Assembly: GCA_022826665.1 (NCBI GenBank)
Contig: JAJDUK010000056.1
Coordinates: forward strand, 62,001-126,000
From: Alphaproteobacteria bacterium
GTDB taxonomy: Bacteria; Pseudomonadota; Alphaproteobacteria; UBA828
Length of the DNA: 64,000 nucleotides
Direction: 5' to 3'
Translations under genes and position numbers: made by a program
In this document: piece by piece, positions 45,942-55,544 of the stretch
Layout of the letters: every line of letters starts with the position of its first letter
Numbering within the stretch: position 1 is the stretch's first letter
The notes under the pieces: model-generated
Databases searched by the model: none
Told to the model about the DNA's origin: nothing
The model's input: only the letters and a program-made list of their open reading frames with translations

Positions 45942-47267
45942 TCAGCCGAGCGCGGCGTCGACCTCGTCCAGGATCGTGTCGAAAACCCCGATGGCGTCGC
46001 CGATCTGCTCGGCGTCGATACAGAGCGGCGGGCCGATCAGGAGGCCGTTGAGGCAGGTCCGGGCCTCCAGCCCGTGCTCGACCAGCCGGCGCTTCATGAG
46101 GTCGTTCACTGCCGCGTGGTTCGGCGCCGTCGAGAAGGGCGCGTCGGTCTCGGGATCTGCCGTCAGCTCGATGGCGCCGAGCAGTCCCAGCGAGCGCACG
46201 TCCGAGATGCACGGATGCTCCAACTCGAGATGTGCGAGTTCCGTCGCGAGCACGTCCCCCATCTTCGCCGCGTTTTCGATCAGTCCGTCGTTCTCGTAGG
46301 CATCGAGCGCGGCACAGGCTGCGGCGCAAGCGATAGGGTTGCCGGTCTGCGTCGAGCCGAGCGGGAACCAGTCGTCGTCGAAGTGCGCGGCGACGTGGGG
46401 CCGCATTAGCACGGCGCCCATCGGGATGTAGCCCGAGGTGATGCCCTTGGAGACCGCCATCAGGTCGGGCACCACGCCCCAATGCTCCATGCCGAACCAG
46501 CGCCCGGTGCGGCCGAAGCCGCAGATCACCTCGTCCGCGATCATCAGGATGTCGTAACGGTCGCAGATCTCGCGCAGCATGGGGAAGTACTCGGGTGGCG
46601 GCTTGATCCCGCCGCTCGCTGCCGTCATCGGCTCGACGATGACCGCGGCGATCTGGCCCGGTCCTTCCCGCTGGATCACCTCCTCCACGCTCTTCGCGCA
46701 CTGCACCTCGCAGCCGGGATAGGAGAGCGAGAAGGGGCAGCGGTGGCAGTAGGGGTCGAGGAAGCGGACGATGTTGGGATGTTCGTAACCGATGGCGAGG
46801 CGCCTTGGGTCGCCGCTCGCCGACATCGAGCCCGAGGTGGTGCCGTGGTAGGAGCGGTACTTGGCGAGGATCTTGCGCCGCCCGGTCACCAGGCGCGCGA
46901 CCATCATGGCGATCTCGGTCGCCTCACTGCCGCTCCCGGTGAGGAAGGCGGTCTGGATATCGCCCGGCGCGATCTCGGCGAGCTTGCGGCCGAGTTTCTC
47001 GCGCGCGGCGGTGGTGTGGTGCGGGCCGATGTAGCAGAGCCTGCCGGCCTGCTCCTGAATCGCCTGGATCACCTTGGGATGCTGGTAGCCGAGATTGACG
47101 TTCACCAGCTGCGACGAGAAATCGAGATAGCGCTTGCCTCCCGTGTCATAGATATAGGCGCCCTCGCCGCGCTCCATTTCGATCACCGGGTCGAGCGCGT
47201 TCTGCGCGGCCCAGGGGATGATGTCGTAGCGCCGGTTCGCGCCGGCGGTTGCCATCGCCTCGCTCAT
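45942..47267 (-). CDS. Class III aminotransferase
   Basis: PLP transaminase of 441 residues. YLDFSSQLVNVNLGYQHPKV, FLTGSGSEATEIAMMVARL, LMIADEVICGFGRTGRWFGME, PLP Lys in LMAVSKGITSGYIPMGAV. A Cys-rich stretch CHRCPFSLSYPGCEVQC between these is unusual for the family and might bind a metal. The gene follows a RidA protein, so it may handle a reactive enamine/imine substrate. Substrate not assigned. Confidence 0.88.
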   Translation of the reverse strand: MSEAMATAGANRRYDIIPWAAQNALDPVIEMERGEGAYIYDTGGKRYLDFSSQLVNVNLGYQHPKVIQAIQEQAGRLCYIGPHHTTAAREKLGRKLAEIAPGDIQTAFLTGSGSEATEIAMMVARLVTGRRKILAKYRSYHGTTSGSMSASGDPRRLAIGYEHPNIVRFLDPYCHRCPFSLSYPGCEVQCAKSVEEVIQREGPGQIAAVIVEPMTAASGGIKPPPEYFPMLREICDRYDILMIADEVICGFGRTGRWFGMEHWGVVPDLMAVSKGITSGYIPMGAVLMRPHVAAHFDDDWFPLGSTQTGNPIACAAACAALDAYENDGLIENAAKMGDVLATELAHLELEHPCISDVRSLGLLGAIELTADPETDAPFSTAPNHAAVNDLMKRRLVEHGLEARTCLNGLLIGPPLCIDAEQIGDAIGVFDTILDEVDAALG

Positions 47268-47304
47268 GTCTCCCTCCTGCGTCCTTCGGCGGACACGGCG
47301 GCCG

Positions 47305-47652
47305 CTAGCGCGCGGCCACTATCATGATCTCGACCGTGTAGTCCGGTGTCGCCAGCCTGCTCTCGACACAGGCGCGGCAGGGCGGGTTCTCCTTGGAGAC
47401 CCAGGGGTCCCACACGCTGTTCATCTCGTTGAAGGTCCGAATGTCGGAAAGCCAGACGTTGGCGGTGAGAATCTGCTCCTTCGACGAGCCCGCCTTGGCC
47501 AGCAGGGCCTCGATCTTGGCGAGGATCTGCCGGGTCTGGCCGGCGACGTCCTCGCTGGTGTCGTCCGCCACCTGGCCGGCGAGGTACACGCGGTCCCCGT
47601 GCGTCACCGCCTGGCTCATGCGGGGGCCTTTGTCGAAGCGTTCGATGGTCAT
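47305..47652 (-). CDS. RidA family deaminase
   Basis: 115 residues from ATG 47652. Typical RidA layout: VYLAGQVADDTSEDVAGQTRQILAKIEALLAKAGSSKEQILTANVWLSDI and a C-terminal RACVESRLATPDYTVEIMIVAAR including the active-site Arg-Glu area. Hydrolyses 2-aminoacrylate-type imines, relieving PLP enzymes of damage. It sits between the methylthioribose kinase and aminotransferase genes, all in one minus-strand operon with 58- and 37-bp gaps. Confidence 0.9.
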   Translation of the reverse strand: MTIERFDKGPRMSQAVTHGDRVYLAGQVADDTSEDVAGQTRQILAKIEALLAKAGSSKEQILTANVWLSDIRTFNEMNSVWDPWVSKENPPCRACVESRLATPDYTVEIMIVAAR

Positions 47653-47710
47653 GGTTGCTCTCCGTTTCCTGCTGTTTGTCGTTGGGCTGATCGTAGCGGG
47701 CAATGGCCCT

Positions 47711-49003
47711 TCACGCACCGGCGCGGGCCTGGAAGGCTCGCGCTGCGTCTGTGATGGCCTCGATGGTCGAGTACGCGGTGCCGTTCACGAGCAGCTCGCG
47801 GCCGAGTAGGAGGGCCGGGCGTTCGCAGGCGGCGCGGCGGTCGGCATCCTCGATCCACTCGAAATCAATGTTGTGGGCGATCCCCAGGATGCGCCGGATC
47901 ATCTTGGCGGCGCCGAACTGCAGCGTGTCGGTGAAGAGCGCGGCGATGGCGTCATCGCGCGCTTGCGCGAGTGAGGCGGCACCCTCGGGGCCGGCGAAAA
48001 GCGCCTCGGGATACGCATCACCCGCGCGCTCGGCCCAGAGCGCGCCGTAACGCGCGGCAAAGGCGTGCCAGAAGGTCTCGGCCGTCTCCAGCACCCATGC
48101 CTTGTAGGCGGCGCGGTCGTCGGCCTCGGTCGCGTGGCCGTCCTGGCTGAAGTAGTTGAGCAGCAGGTTGCCGACGAAGGCGCCGGTGTCGAACCCCATC
48201 GGCCCATAGAACGCGAACTCGGGGTCGATCACGCGGGTGTCGTCCTGCGTCACCATGATCGAGCCGGTGTGCAAGTCGCCGTGGATCAGCGCCTCGGCGT
48301 TCCCCATGAACTCGCACTTGAGGCGGGAAACGGCACGCTTCAGCGGGGCATCGGCCCGGAACGCAACGGCGAGGTCATCGAGCTGCGGCGAGGTCCAGCG
48401 GTTGTTGTCGTGGACCATGTAGGGCTCGGTGAAGATCACGTCCTCCGTGAGCTTGCAGAGCGCCGTGTTGCCGCAGAAGAGAGCGACGCGCGCCTTCTTC
48501 TCGGCCGCGCTCGTCCCGAGGTCGGAGGTGAAGAAGAGCGTCCGCGCCATGTACTCCGCCATGTCGGTGGCGGCGCGCGGGTAGCGGATGCCCTGGATCA
48601 TGCCGCGCCGCATGATGATGTGGGGCTCCAGCAGCTCCATCACGATCAGCATCAGCACGGGATCGAAGCGGTAGATCTCGGGCGTAAGCCCGGGCGCGTG
48701 GCGGCCGTGCTCCGCCAGCGCCTCGTGCTCGAAGAAGGCGCGGTTGAGCGGCAGCGGCCAGCTCTCGCCCACCAGCCGCACGTAGGGCAGCGCCTGCTTC
48801 ACGCATAGGCCGGCGGCGGGCCCGCGCACGATGAAGACCAGGTTCAGGTTGCCGTCGCCGACTTCGTCCACCTGCCAGTCCGACGGCTCGCCCCCGAGGC
48901 GCGCGCGCAGTTCCGGCTGCTCCGCGAGATAGGGGGCGAGGGTATCGGTATCGAGCGGCCGGTAGCCCTCGGGAATGACGATCGCGGGTTGGTCTGCGCT
49001 CAA
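47711..49003 (-). CDS. mtnK: S-methyl-5-thioribose kinase
   Basis: ATP-dependent phosphorylation of methylthioribose in methionine salvage. 430 residues; GDGNLNLVFIVRG near residue 50, the kinase catalytic loop LIHGDLHTGSIMV and metal segment VIDPEFAFYGPMGFDTGAF. The start is TTG 49003; no ATG or GTG fits. No mtnA or other salvage gene is nearby, which is unusual since mtnK and mtnA are often together. Confidence 0.9.
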   Translation of the reverse strand: MSADQPAIVIPEGYRPLDTDTLAPYLAEQPELRARLGGEPSDWQVDEVGDGNLNLVFIVRGPAAGLCVKQALPYVRLVGESWPLPLNRAFFEHEALAEHGRHAPGLTPEIYRFDPVLMLIVMELLEPHIIMRRGMIQGIRYPRAATDMAEYMARTLFFTSDLGTSAAEKKARVALFCGNTALCKLTEDVIFTEPYMVHDNNRWTSPQLDDLAVAFRADAPLKRAVSRLKCEFMGNAEALIHGDLHTGSIMVTQDDTRVIDPEFAFYGPMGFDTGAFVGNLLLNYFSQDGHATEADDRAAYKAWVLETAETFWHAFAARYGALWAERAGDAYPEALFAGPEGAASLAQARDDAIAALFTDTLQFGAAKMIRRILGIAHNIDFEWIEDADRRAACERPALLLGRELLVNGTAYSTIEAITDAARAFQARAGA

Positions 49004-49088
49004 GTCTCGATCGATCCGTGTTGTCGCGCGGCCCGACCTTAGTCAATCGCCGCAGGGCCGCAATCTTCCTTGTGGCGCGCAGCCATCG

Positions 49089-50099
49089 CTATTCGCCCCA
49101 GACCTCGCGGAAGACCCTGACCCAGTTGCCACCGAGAATCTTCCTGGTCGTCTGCTCGCTGTAGCCGCGCTCCAGCAGGCGCTTGGTCAGATTGCGAAAG
49201 TCGCGCGGCGTGGCGATCCCGTCGGGGAAGTGGTGCGGCGGCGGCGGATAGGACTCGGGCCGCCAGTCGCCGATCGCGACACGGTGCTCGTACATGCGCA
49301 TGGCCTCCTAGTCGTCGACCACCGGTACCTGTCCCCGGTAGTAGTCGAGGCCAAGGCCGACGTGATCGTCGCCGACGAGCCCGACGGCATAGTCGATGTG
49401 GTCGATGAACTCGTCGAGGGTCGGTCTCGGCGAGGCGCTGACGAAGGACGGGAAGCCGACCATCCCGACCAGGCCGCCGGTTCCGGCCACCGCCGTCATC
49501 TGCTCGTCGGTGATGTTGCGGCGCGACTCCCGCACTGCTTTCGGGTTCGCGTGGGAAAAAACCACGGGGCGCGAGGATGCCTCGATCGCCTCCATCGTGG
49601 TGCGGTAGCCGGTGTGGGAGCAGTCCACGACGACGCGCGCCTCGTTGAGACGCTCGACCACCTTGAGGCCGAACGTGCTGAGCCCGGCGTCCGTTCGTTC
49701 CTCGCAGCCGTCGCCCACGCGGTTCTTCACGTTGTAGGCGAGCTGAATCATGCCGACGCCCAGTGCCTTGTACGCGTCGATCAGGTTGAGGTCGTCCTCG
49801 ATCGGCTCGGTCCCCTGGAAGTGGAAGAACAGGCCGAACTTGCCCGCGGCCTTGGCGGTCGCGAAATCGGCGGCGCGCGTGATCTGGACGAGCCTCGGGT
49901 CCTGATCGATGGCGCGAATCCAGTCGCCCAGCGCCCGGAGCGTGGGGCCGGCGCGCTCGAAGGCGCCGACCGTCGGGCCGGCCGCGCTGACGCCCCCTTC
50001 GATCCACCAGTCGATGTACTCGCGGCGCACCATCAGCGGACAGACCGCGTCGATCACGATGGCCTCGTCGTGGATGTGCTCGTAGTCGGGCTTGGCCAT
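49089..50099 (-). pseudogene. Membrane-dipeptidase-like M19 family peptidase, interrupted by in-frame amber codon
   Basis: Reading from ATG 50099 the protein runs 263 codons, then TAG at 49308-49310, then 72 more residues in the same frame to 49089. The upstream part shows HFQGTEPIEDDLNLIDAYKALGVGMIQLAYN, DCSHTGYRTTMEAIE and VFSHAN with the family's His ligands; the first HxD pair is missing (VIDAVCPL), as in a non-canonical subgroup. The downstream part has FRNLTKRLLERGYSEQTTRKILGGNWVRVFRE, the normal C-terminus. TAGGAGGCC followed by ATGCGCATG creates a ribosome site that might restart the tail. Alternatives: pseudogene, split gene, sequencing error. Confidence 0.85.
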
Positions 50100-50227
50100 A
50101 CCGTCCCCCTCTCCGCTGCCCGTTATGACTCCGCGATCGGGCCCCTCATGTCCATGGCCTCTTGCGGGGTGGGCGCAGGGAGCCACATGGACTAGGAATC
50201 CCTTCTCGTCTCGAAAAGGTCTTCTTT

Positions 50228-52318
50228 ATGTCTGCGCCTGCCTCCAAGCCCCCCGTCGCGCCCCGAAAACCCGTCTCGGCGACGCTGCACGGCATCGCGC
50301 GCAGCGACGACTACGCCTGGCTGAAGGATGCCGACTGGCAGCGGGTAATGCGCGAGCCGGAGACGCTCGACCCCAATATCCGCGCCTGCCTGGAGGCCGA
50401 GAACGCCTACACCGACGCCTTTCTCGCGCCCCACAAGGCGCTCAGGGAGGCGCTGGTGGCCGAGATGCGCGGGCGCATGAAGGAGGACGATTCCTCGGTG
50501 CCGGTACCCGACGGCGCGTGGGCCTACTACCGCCGCTACGTGGAGGGCGGCGAGCATCCGCTCTATTGCCGCGCCCCGCGCGACGACGAAGCGACGGAGG
50601 TGCTGCTGCTTGACGGAAACCGCGAGGCCGAGGGCGAGGCTTATTTCAAGATCGGCGACTGCGAGCACAGCCACGACCATCGCCGCCTCGCCTACACCCT
50701 CGACCTCAACGGCTCGGAGCGCTACCGCCTCTTCGTCCGCGACATTGCCTCCGGCGCGGTGACCGACGGGCCGATCGAGAACGCCTACGGCGATGTCATC
50801 TGGGCCGCCGACGGCGAGACCGTCTTCTACACCGTGCTCGACGAGAACCACCGCCCTTATCAGGTGCGTCGTCACCGCGTGGGCAGCGCGGCGAGGGCGG
50901 ACCCCGTGGTCTACGAGGAGTCCGATCCCGGCTTCTTTCTCAGAATCGGCGAGTCGGAGAGCCGGCGCTTCGTCCTGATCTCGGCCCACGATCACACGAC
51001 CTCCGAGGTCCATCTGATCGAGGCCAGCGCGCCCGAGAGCGCGCCCCGCCTCGTCGCCGCCCGCGAGCGCGGTATCGAGTACGACATAGCCCTTCGCGAT
51101 GGGCGCCTCTACATCCTGACCAACGCCGACGGCGCCACCGATTTCAAGATCATGACCGCGCCGCTGGAGGCGCCGGAGCGCGAGGCGTGGCGCGTCTGGC
51201 TTCCCCACGAGGCCGGCACCTACGTGCGCGCCCAACTTCTCTTCGCCGGCCACCACGTGCGGCTGGAGCGGGTCGGCGGCCTGCCGCGCATCGTCGTCAC
51301 CGACCTGGAGACCGGCGAGGCGCACACCGTCGCCTTCGAGGAGGAAGCCTACGACCTCTCGCTCTCGCCTGGCTACGAGTTCGAGACCGAGACGGTCCGC
51401 TTCGTCTACAGCTCGATGACGACGCCGGCGCAGACCTTCGACTACGACATGCGCACCCGCACCCGCACCCTGCGCAAGACCCAGGAGGTGCCGAGCGGCC
51501 ACGACCCCGCCGACTACGTCACCCGCCGGTTGACCGCGGTGAGCCACGACGGCGCCGAGGTGCCGGTCTCGCTGCTCCATCGCCGCACGACCCCGCAGGA
51601 CGGCACCGCCCCGCTGCTCCTATACGGCTATGGCGCCTACGGCCACGCGATCCCGGCCGCGTTCTCCACCAACCGGCTGAGCCTGGTGGACCGCGGATTC
51701 GTCTACGCCATCGCCCACATCCGGGGCGGCTCGGACTGCGGCTACGGCTGGTATCTCGACGGCAAGCTCGAGAAGAAGACCAACACCTTCGCCGACTTCA
51801 TCGCCGCCGCCGAGCACCTGATCGCCGAGGACTACACGGCCAAGGGACGCGTCAGCGCCCACGGCGGCAGCGCCGGTGGCATGCTGATGGGGGCGGTCGC
51901 GAACCTGCGCCCCGATCTCTTCGCCAGCATCGTCGCCGAGGTGCCCTTCGTCGACGTGCTCAACACCATGTGCGACCGGGACCTGCCGCTCACGCCGCCG
52001 GAATGGCCGGAGTGGGGCAACCCCATCGAGGACGAACACGCCTACCGCACCATCGCGGCCTACGCGCCCTACGAGAACGTGGCGGCCCAGGCCTATCCGG
52101 CGATCTTCGCAACCGCAGGCCTCACCGACCCGCGCGTGACCTATTGGGAGCCCGCCAAGTGGGTGGCGAAGCTCCGCCGGCTCAAGACCGACGGCAATCC
52201 CCTCCTGCTGCACACCAACATGGAGGCCGGCCACGGCGGCGCCTCCGGCCGCTTCCGCCGGCTCAAGGAAGTGGCGATGGCCTACGCCTTCGTCCTTGCC
52301 GTCGCCGGTCGCACTTGA
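50228..52318 (+). CDS. Prolyl oligopeptidase family serine peptidase, oligopeptidase B-like
   Basis: Cytoplasmic serine peptidase cutting after basic residues, by similarity to PtrB. 696 residues from ATG 50228. N-terminal propeller domain: LHGIARSDDYAWLKDADW, DGNREAEGEAYFKIGDCEHSHD. C-terminal hydrolase domain: LLLYGYGAYGHAIP, AHIRGGSDCGYGWYLDGKL, nucleophile Ser in HGGSAGGMLMGAV, Asp in GLTDPRVTYWEP and His in NMEAGHGGASGRF. No signal peptide. Close to its convergent neighbour, 33 bp apart. Confidence 0.93.
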   Translation: MSAPASKPPVAPRKPVSATLHGIARSDDYAWLKDADWQRVMREPETLDPNIRACLEAENAYTDAFLAPHKALREALVAEMRGRMKEDDSSVPVPDGAWAYYRRYVEGGEHPLYCRAPRDDEATEVLLLDGNREAEGEAYFKIGDCEHSHDHRRLAYTLDLNGSERYRLFVRDIASGAVTDGPIENAYGDVIWAADGETVFYTVLDENHRPYQVRRHRVGSAARADPVVYEESDPGFFLRIGESESRRFVLISAHDHTTSEVHLIEASAPESAPRLVAARERGIEYDIALRDGRLYILTNADGATDFKIMTAPLEAPEREAWRVWLPHEAGTYVRAQLLFAGHHVRLERVGGLPRIVVTDLETGEAHTVAFEEEAYDLSLSPGYEFETETVRFVYSSMTTPAQTFDYDMRTRTRTLRKTQEVPSGHDPADYVTRRLTAVSHDGAEVPVSLLHRRTTPQDGTAPLLLYGYGAYGHAIPAAFSTNRLSLVDRGFVYAIAHIRGGSDCGYGWYLDGKLEKKTNTFADFIAAAEHLIAEDYTAKGRVSAHGGSAGGMLMGAVANLRPDLFASIVAEVPFVDVLNTMCDRDLPLTPPEWPEWGNPIEDEHAYRTIAAYAPYENVAAQAYPAIFATAGLTDPRVTYWEPAKWVAKLRRLKTDGNPLLLHTNMEAGHGGASGRFRRLKEVAMAYAFVLAVAGRT

Positions 52319-52351
52319 CGGATTTCCCTCAGTCGCCGGGCATGCCTCGGT

Positions 52352-53710
52352 TCACGCCTTCCTCAGGCGCCGGCCGTACATCATGTGCCCATAGAAGTTG
52401 AACCACTTCCGTGCCTCGGAATCCTGAAACGGATAGTCGGCACCCAACTGTCTCGCCGTCACGAGGCCGGAGACGAAACAGGTCTCCTGACTGTTGATCA
52501 GGGTATGGGCGCCGCAGTGCCACGAGCGCCGCTTGCCCTGAATGAAGCGAAACAGATGGATCAGAAGAGCCACGTGACGCACATCGTGGACGATGTGCTG
52601 AAACCACCACCTCTTGACGATCTTTCCTTCGTCGATGCGGCTGATCGGATTGTAGGTCACCAGGCACGGCTTGTCGGATCGTTTCGCCCAAGGCTGCTGG
52701 TTGTGCATGATGTAGGTGATTTCGTAATTGTCGGGTCTCGCGCCGTACTGCTCGATGTGGTTGCTCCGGGTGGCGAGCGGCTTGACCTCGTTGTCCGGAA
52801 GAATAGCGTCGTCCGAATGAACGATCGTATGGTTGTGAAGCTCACTCTCGTAACGGATTGAAGAGAGAATATAGCTTTCCCATAACGTCGGTTTATCCAG
52901 CATCATCAGCGTTTGGTTGGCGTTGCACGCGAACACAACGTCGTCGAAGGTCTCCGTCTCTCCGTTTTCGTCCTCGACGACGACCTCGGATGAGCGGCGA
53001 TAGACTTTTCGAACCGGCCGGTCGAGGTAGATCTTGTCCCGAAAGGCGGCCGACATCTTCTCATAGATGCGCCGCGTGCCCCGGTCCCAGGTCTGCATTG
53101 GCGTGGCGGTTTCGATATCGAAGAATTCCAGATACCGGGAAAAGAGGGAGGCGGGCATGTCGAACACGTTGGTCGCCATCAGGAAGTTGACGAACATGGG
53201 TTTCAGTATCTTGTACCTGAAGTCCCCGGAAAACCTGCCGAAGTTGAGAACGGTGCCCATGCTGATGTAGTTGTACGGGTTGAGGGCATTGAGCAGTCTG
53301 GACCTTGACCGGTTGAGTCGGCCAAACCACTTCAGTCGTCTTAGGACCTTCTGGAATTTCTCGATTTCCGGTTGCAATTGCCGTCTGATTTCCGAGTCGA
53401 AGTCATGCGCATAGACTTCACCGCGATACTTCACGCTGTAGCTGAATTTGGTATCGACGAGCTCGATACCGTGCTGCTGCATGAACAGAACGATATGGTG
53501 ATAAACCGTGGGAATGCACGCGGTGACGGAAATATCGAACGGAATCGAGGTCCCGTCGTCCTGCGGCATATCGGCCGTGATGGCATTGCCGCCGACCTGA
53601 GACTGCGCTTCGAACACGCGAAAATCGAATTGATCGGGGTGCCGATTCAGCACCCACGCCACGCCTAGTCCCGAGACTCCCGCACCGATAATGGCAACCC
53701 GTCGTGGCAT
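52352..53710 (-). CDS. FAD-dependent oxidoreductase (COG2907-like NAD/FAD-binding protein)
   Basis: 452 residues. N-terminal dinucleotide motif RVAIIGAGVSGLGVAW followed by FEAQSQVGGNA; then FDISVTACIPTVYHHIVLFMQQHGIELV and late GAHTLINSQETCFVSGLVTARQLGADYPF, a pattern of amine-oxidase-like flavoproteins. In many genomes this family is next to cyclopropane fatty acid synthase and DUF1365 genes, neither of which is here. The gene is moderately AT-richer than its neighbours by eye, so it may have been acquired. Exact reaction unknown. Confidence 0.8.
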   Translation of the reverse strand: MPRRVAIIGAGVSGLGVAWVLNRHPDQFDFRVFEAQSQVGGNAITADMPQDDGTSIPFDISVTACIPTVYHHIVLFMQQHGIELVDTKFSYSVKYRGEVYAHDFDSEIRRQLQPEIEKFQKVLRRLKWFGRLNRSRSRLLNALNPYNYISMGTVLNFGRFSGDFRYKILKPMFVNFLMATNVFDMPASLFSRYLEFFDIETATPMQTWDRGTRRIYEKMSAAFRDKIYLDRPVRKVYRRSSEVVVEDENGETETFDDVVFACNANQTLMMLDKPTLWESYILSSIRYESELHNHTIVHSDDAILPDNEVKPLATRSNHIEQYGARPDNYEITYIMHNQQPWAKRSDKPCLVTYNPISRIDEGKIVKRWWFQHIVHDVRHVALLIHLFRFIQGKRRSWHCGAHTLINSQETCFVSGLVTARQLGADYPFQDSEARKWFNFYGHMMYGRRLRKA

Positions 53711-53734
53711 CGCCGTCCCTCACAAACGGAGTGG

Positions 53735-54811
53735 TTACACCAGCGGGATCACCTCGCGGGCGAAGCGTTCCATCGAGCGATGGCGGCTTTCGGCGGGCCG
53801 GCTGGGCTGCGCCGTGTTGATGGCGAACTGGGTGATGCCGATCTCCCGGTAGCGCCGCACCTGGGCCGCCACCTGCTCGGGCGTGCCGACCAACTGGTGC
53901 TCCAGGAAGGGCGGCAGATTGGCGGGATCGGCCATCGCCTCCATCCGTTCCATCTGCTGCACGTTGCGCTCGTAGGTCGGCACATCCTTCCACGGGTTGG
54001 CGTGGGTTTCGTAATGCCGGACCACCGCCCGGAAGAAGGCCACGAGATAGGTGATCGCTTCCTCCCGCGCTTCCTCTTCACTGTCGGCGATGAAGCAGTG
54101 GATCCAGAGCGGGATGTTGGCGTCGGCCTGCCCGCCCTTCGCTGCGGTAATCGCCTTCCACGCGGCGATGGCGTCGGTGTTCTGCTGGAAGGGCGAGGCC
54201 GAGGTGCAGAGGAGCCCGAGGCCCATCTCCGCCATGCGCTCGGCGGTGCCGGGATTGTTGCAGGCACCGTAGAGGTGGATGCGATCACGCGCCGGCCCCG
54301 GTCGGAGCGACACCTCGCGCGGGATGGTGGCGTGGGCGCCGTCGTAGCGGAAGGGCGCGCCGCCAAGCAGCCCCTGGGTGATCTCGCAATGTTCGCGAAA
54401 GAGCTCGCGCGAATGCGCCATGTCGATGGCGCGGGCGTCGTACTCGATCCTCGCCACGCCGCGACCGAGGCCGATATGCAGGTCGGCGTCGGTCATCAGG
54501 CTCAGCATCGCCAGGTCTTCGGCGAACCGCACCGGCTCGTACCAGGGCAGCACGATGACGGCGGTGCCGAGCCCCAAACCAGGGCAGGCCGCCGCCACGT
54601 GGCTCAGGAAGAGCAGCGGCGAGGGCGAGGGGTAGTAGTCGGTAAAATGGTGCTCCAGCACCCAGACGCTGCCGAAACCGAGTGCCTGCCCGAAACGACA
54701 GTCGTCCAGCATCTCGCGGTAGCGCTGCCGGTCGCCGGCGGCGCCATCCTGCTCGGCTGGCATCACCGGGCCCACGGTGAAGCCGAAGGCCGGATTACCC
54801 CGTTCGCTCAT
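53735..54811 (-). CDS. LLM-class flavin-dependent oxidoreductase
   Basis: 358 residues with the luciferase-like fold: LGFGSVWVLEHHFTDYYPSPSPLLFLSHVAAACPGLGLGTAVIVLPWYEPVRFAED, LHIGLGRGVARIEYD and a C-terminal VGTPEQVAAQVRRYREIGITQFAI. Reduced flavin monooxygenase or F420/FMN-dependent enzyme; the partner reductase is not adjacent. Ends 24 bp before the FAD oxidoreductase start, in the same direction. Substrate unknown. Confidence 0.88.
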   Translation of the reverse strand: MSERGNPAFGFTVGPVMPAEQDGAAGDRQRYREMLDDCRFGQALGFGSVWVLEHHFTDYYPSPSPLLFLSHVAAACPGLGLGTAVIVLPWYEPVRFAEDLAMLSLMTDADLHIGLGRGVARIEYDARAIDMAHSRELFREHCEITQGLLGGAPFRYDGAHATIPREVSLRPGPARDRIHLYGACNNPGTAERMAEMGLGLLCTSASPFQQNTDAIAAWKAITAAKGGQADANIPLWIHCFIADSEEEAREEAITYLVAFFRAVVRHYETHANPWKDVPTYERNVQQMERMEAMADPANLPPFLEHQLVGTPEQVAAQVRRYREIGITQFAINTAQPSRPAESRHRSMERFAREVIPLV

Positions 54812-54916
54812 GCCCGAGTCCTAACGGACCCAGCGTGCACACCACAAGCGGCGCGAAGAGCCGCGGCGCCGGGTCGCCGGACCCGTGCGCCGACTCTCCG
54901 CGACTCTCGGGCAAAG

Positions 54917-55429
54917 CTACTGGGTGATGACGCCGCAGGCGATGCGGGGCCCGGCCGCGCCTGCAGGATCGGACACGTAGTCATCGGGGCCGTCGTGAAT
55001 CACGATCGCCGCGCCGTCCTCGTCGAAGAGCGAGGCATCCAGCCGCAGCTGCGTGTTCAGCACCTCGATCTCCAGCGCGCCCGAGTCCGGCACGTGGATG
55101 TTGGGCATGTCGCCCGCGTGCATCCCCTCGGCATTGTCGATCCCGTGCTTCGCGCCCGTCGGATTGAAGTGACCGCCTGCGGACTTGAAGGGCGGCTCGC
55201 ACACACCGACCGCATGAACATGGAAGGCATGGGCGCCCGCCGGGAGGTTCTTCAACTTCGCGTGCAACAGCGTGCCCTGCGGCGTCTCACGCAGCGTGAC
55301 CGCGCCGACCGACTCCCCGTTCGCGTTCATCATCGCGGCACTCGCCTGATCTGCCGCGCTCGCCATCTGGGACGTCGCGGCCAATGCCATGCCGGCCACA
55401 AGAATGGTGACTGCAATCAGCTTCGTCAT
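54917..55429 (-). CDS. sodC: Cu/Zn superoxide dismutase
   Basis: Periplasmic superoxide dismutation. 170 residues from ATG 55429; signal peptide MTKLIAVTILVAGMALAATSQMASA. Copper/zinc ligands in AFHVHAVGVCEPPFKSAGGHFNP, KHGIDNAEGMHAGDMPNI and AAIVIHDGPDDY; Cys pair in GVCEP and RIACGVI. Downstream in orientation of the cytochrome c/cueR pair, so the copper theme continues, though a gap of about 115 bp precedes it. Confidence 0.95.
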   Translation of the reverse strand: MTKLIAVTILVAGMALAATSQMASAADQASAAMMNANGESVGAVTLRETPQGTLLHAKLKNLPAGAHAFHVHAVGVCEPPFKSAGGHFNPTGAKHGIDNAEGMHAGDMPNIHVPDSGALEIEVLNTQLRLDASLFDEDGAAIVIHDGPDDYVSDPAGAAGPRIACGVITQ

Positions 55430-55544
55430 TGTCCTGTCCTCTTCGTTAGCGTCTTTGCACCGGATGAATGTTATCACCGCCGGCCCGAGTTCGACTGTCT
55501 GGTCCCTGTCGCGTCGGGAAAAAAGCACTCGCCCCTGTACCGGT

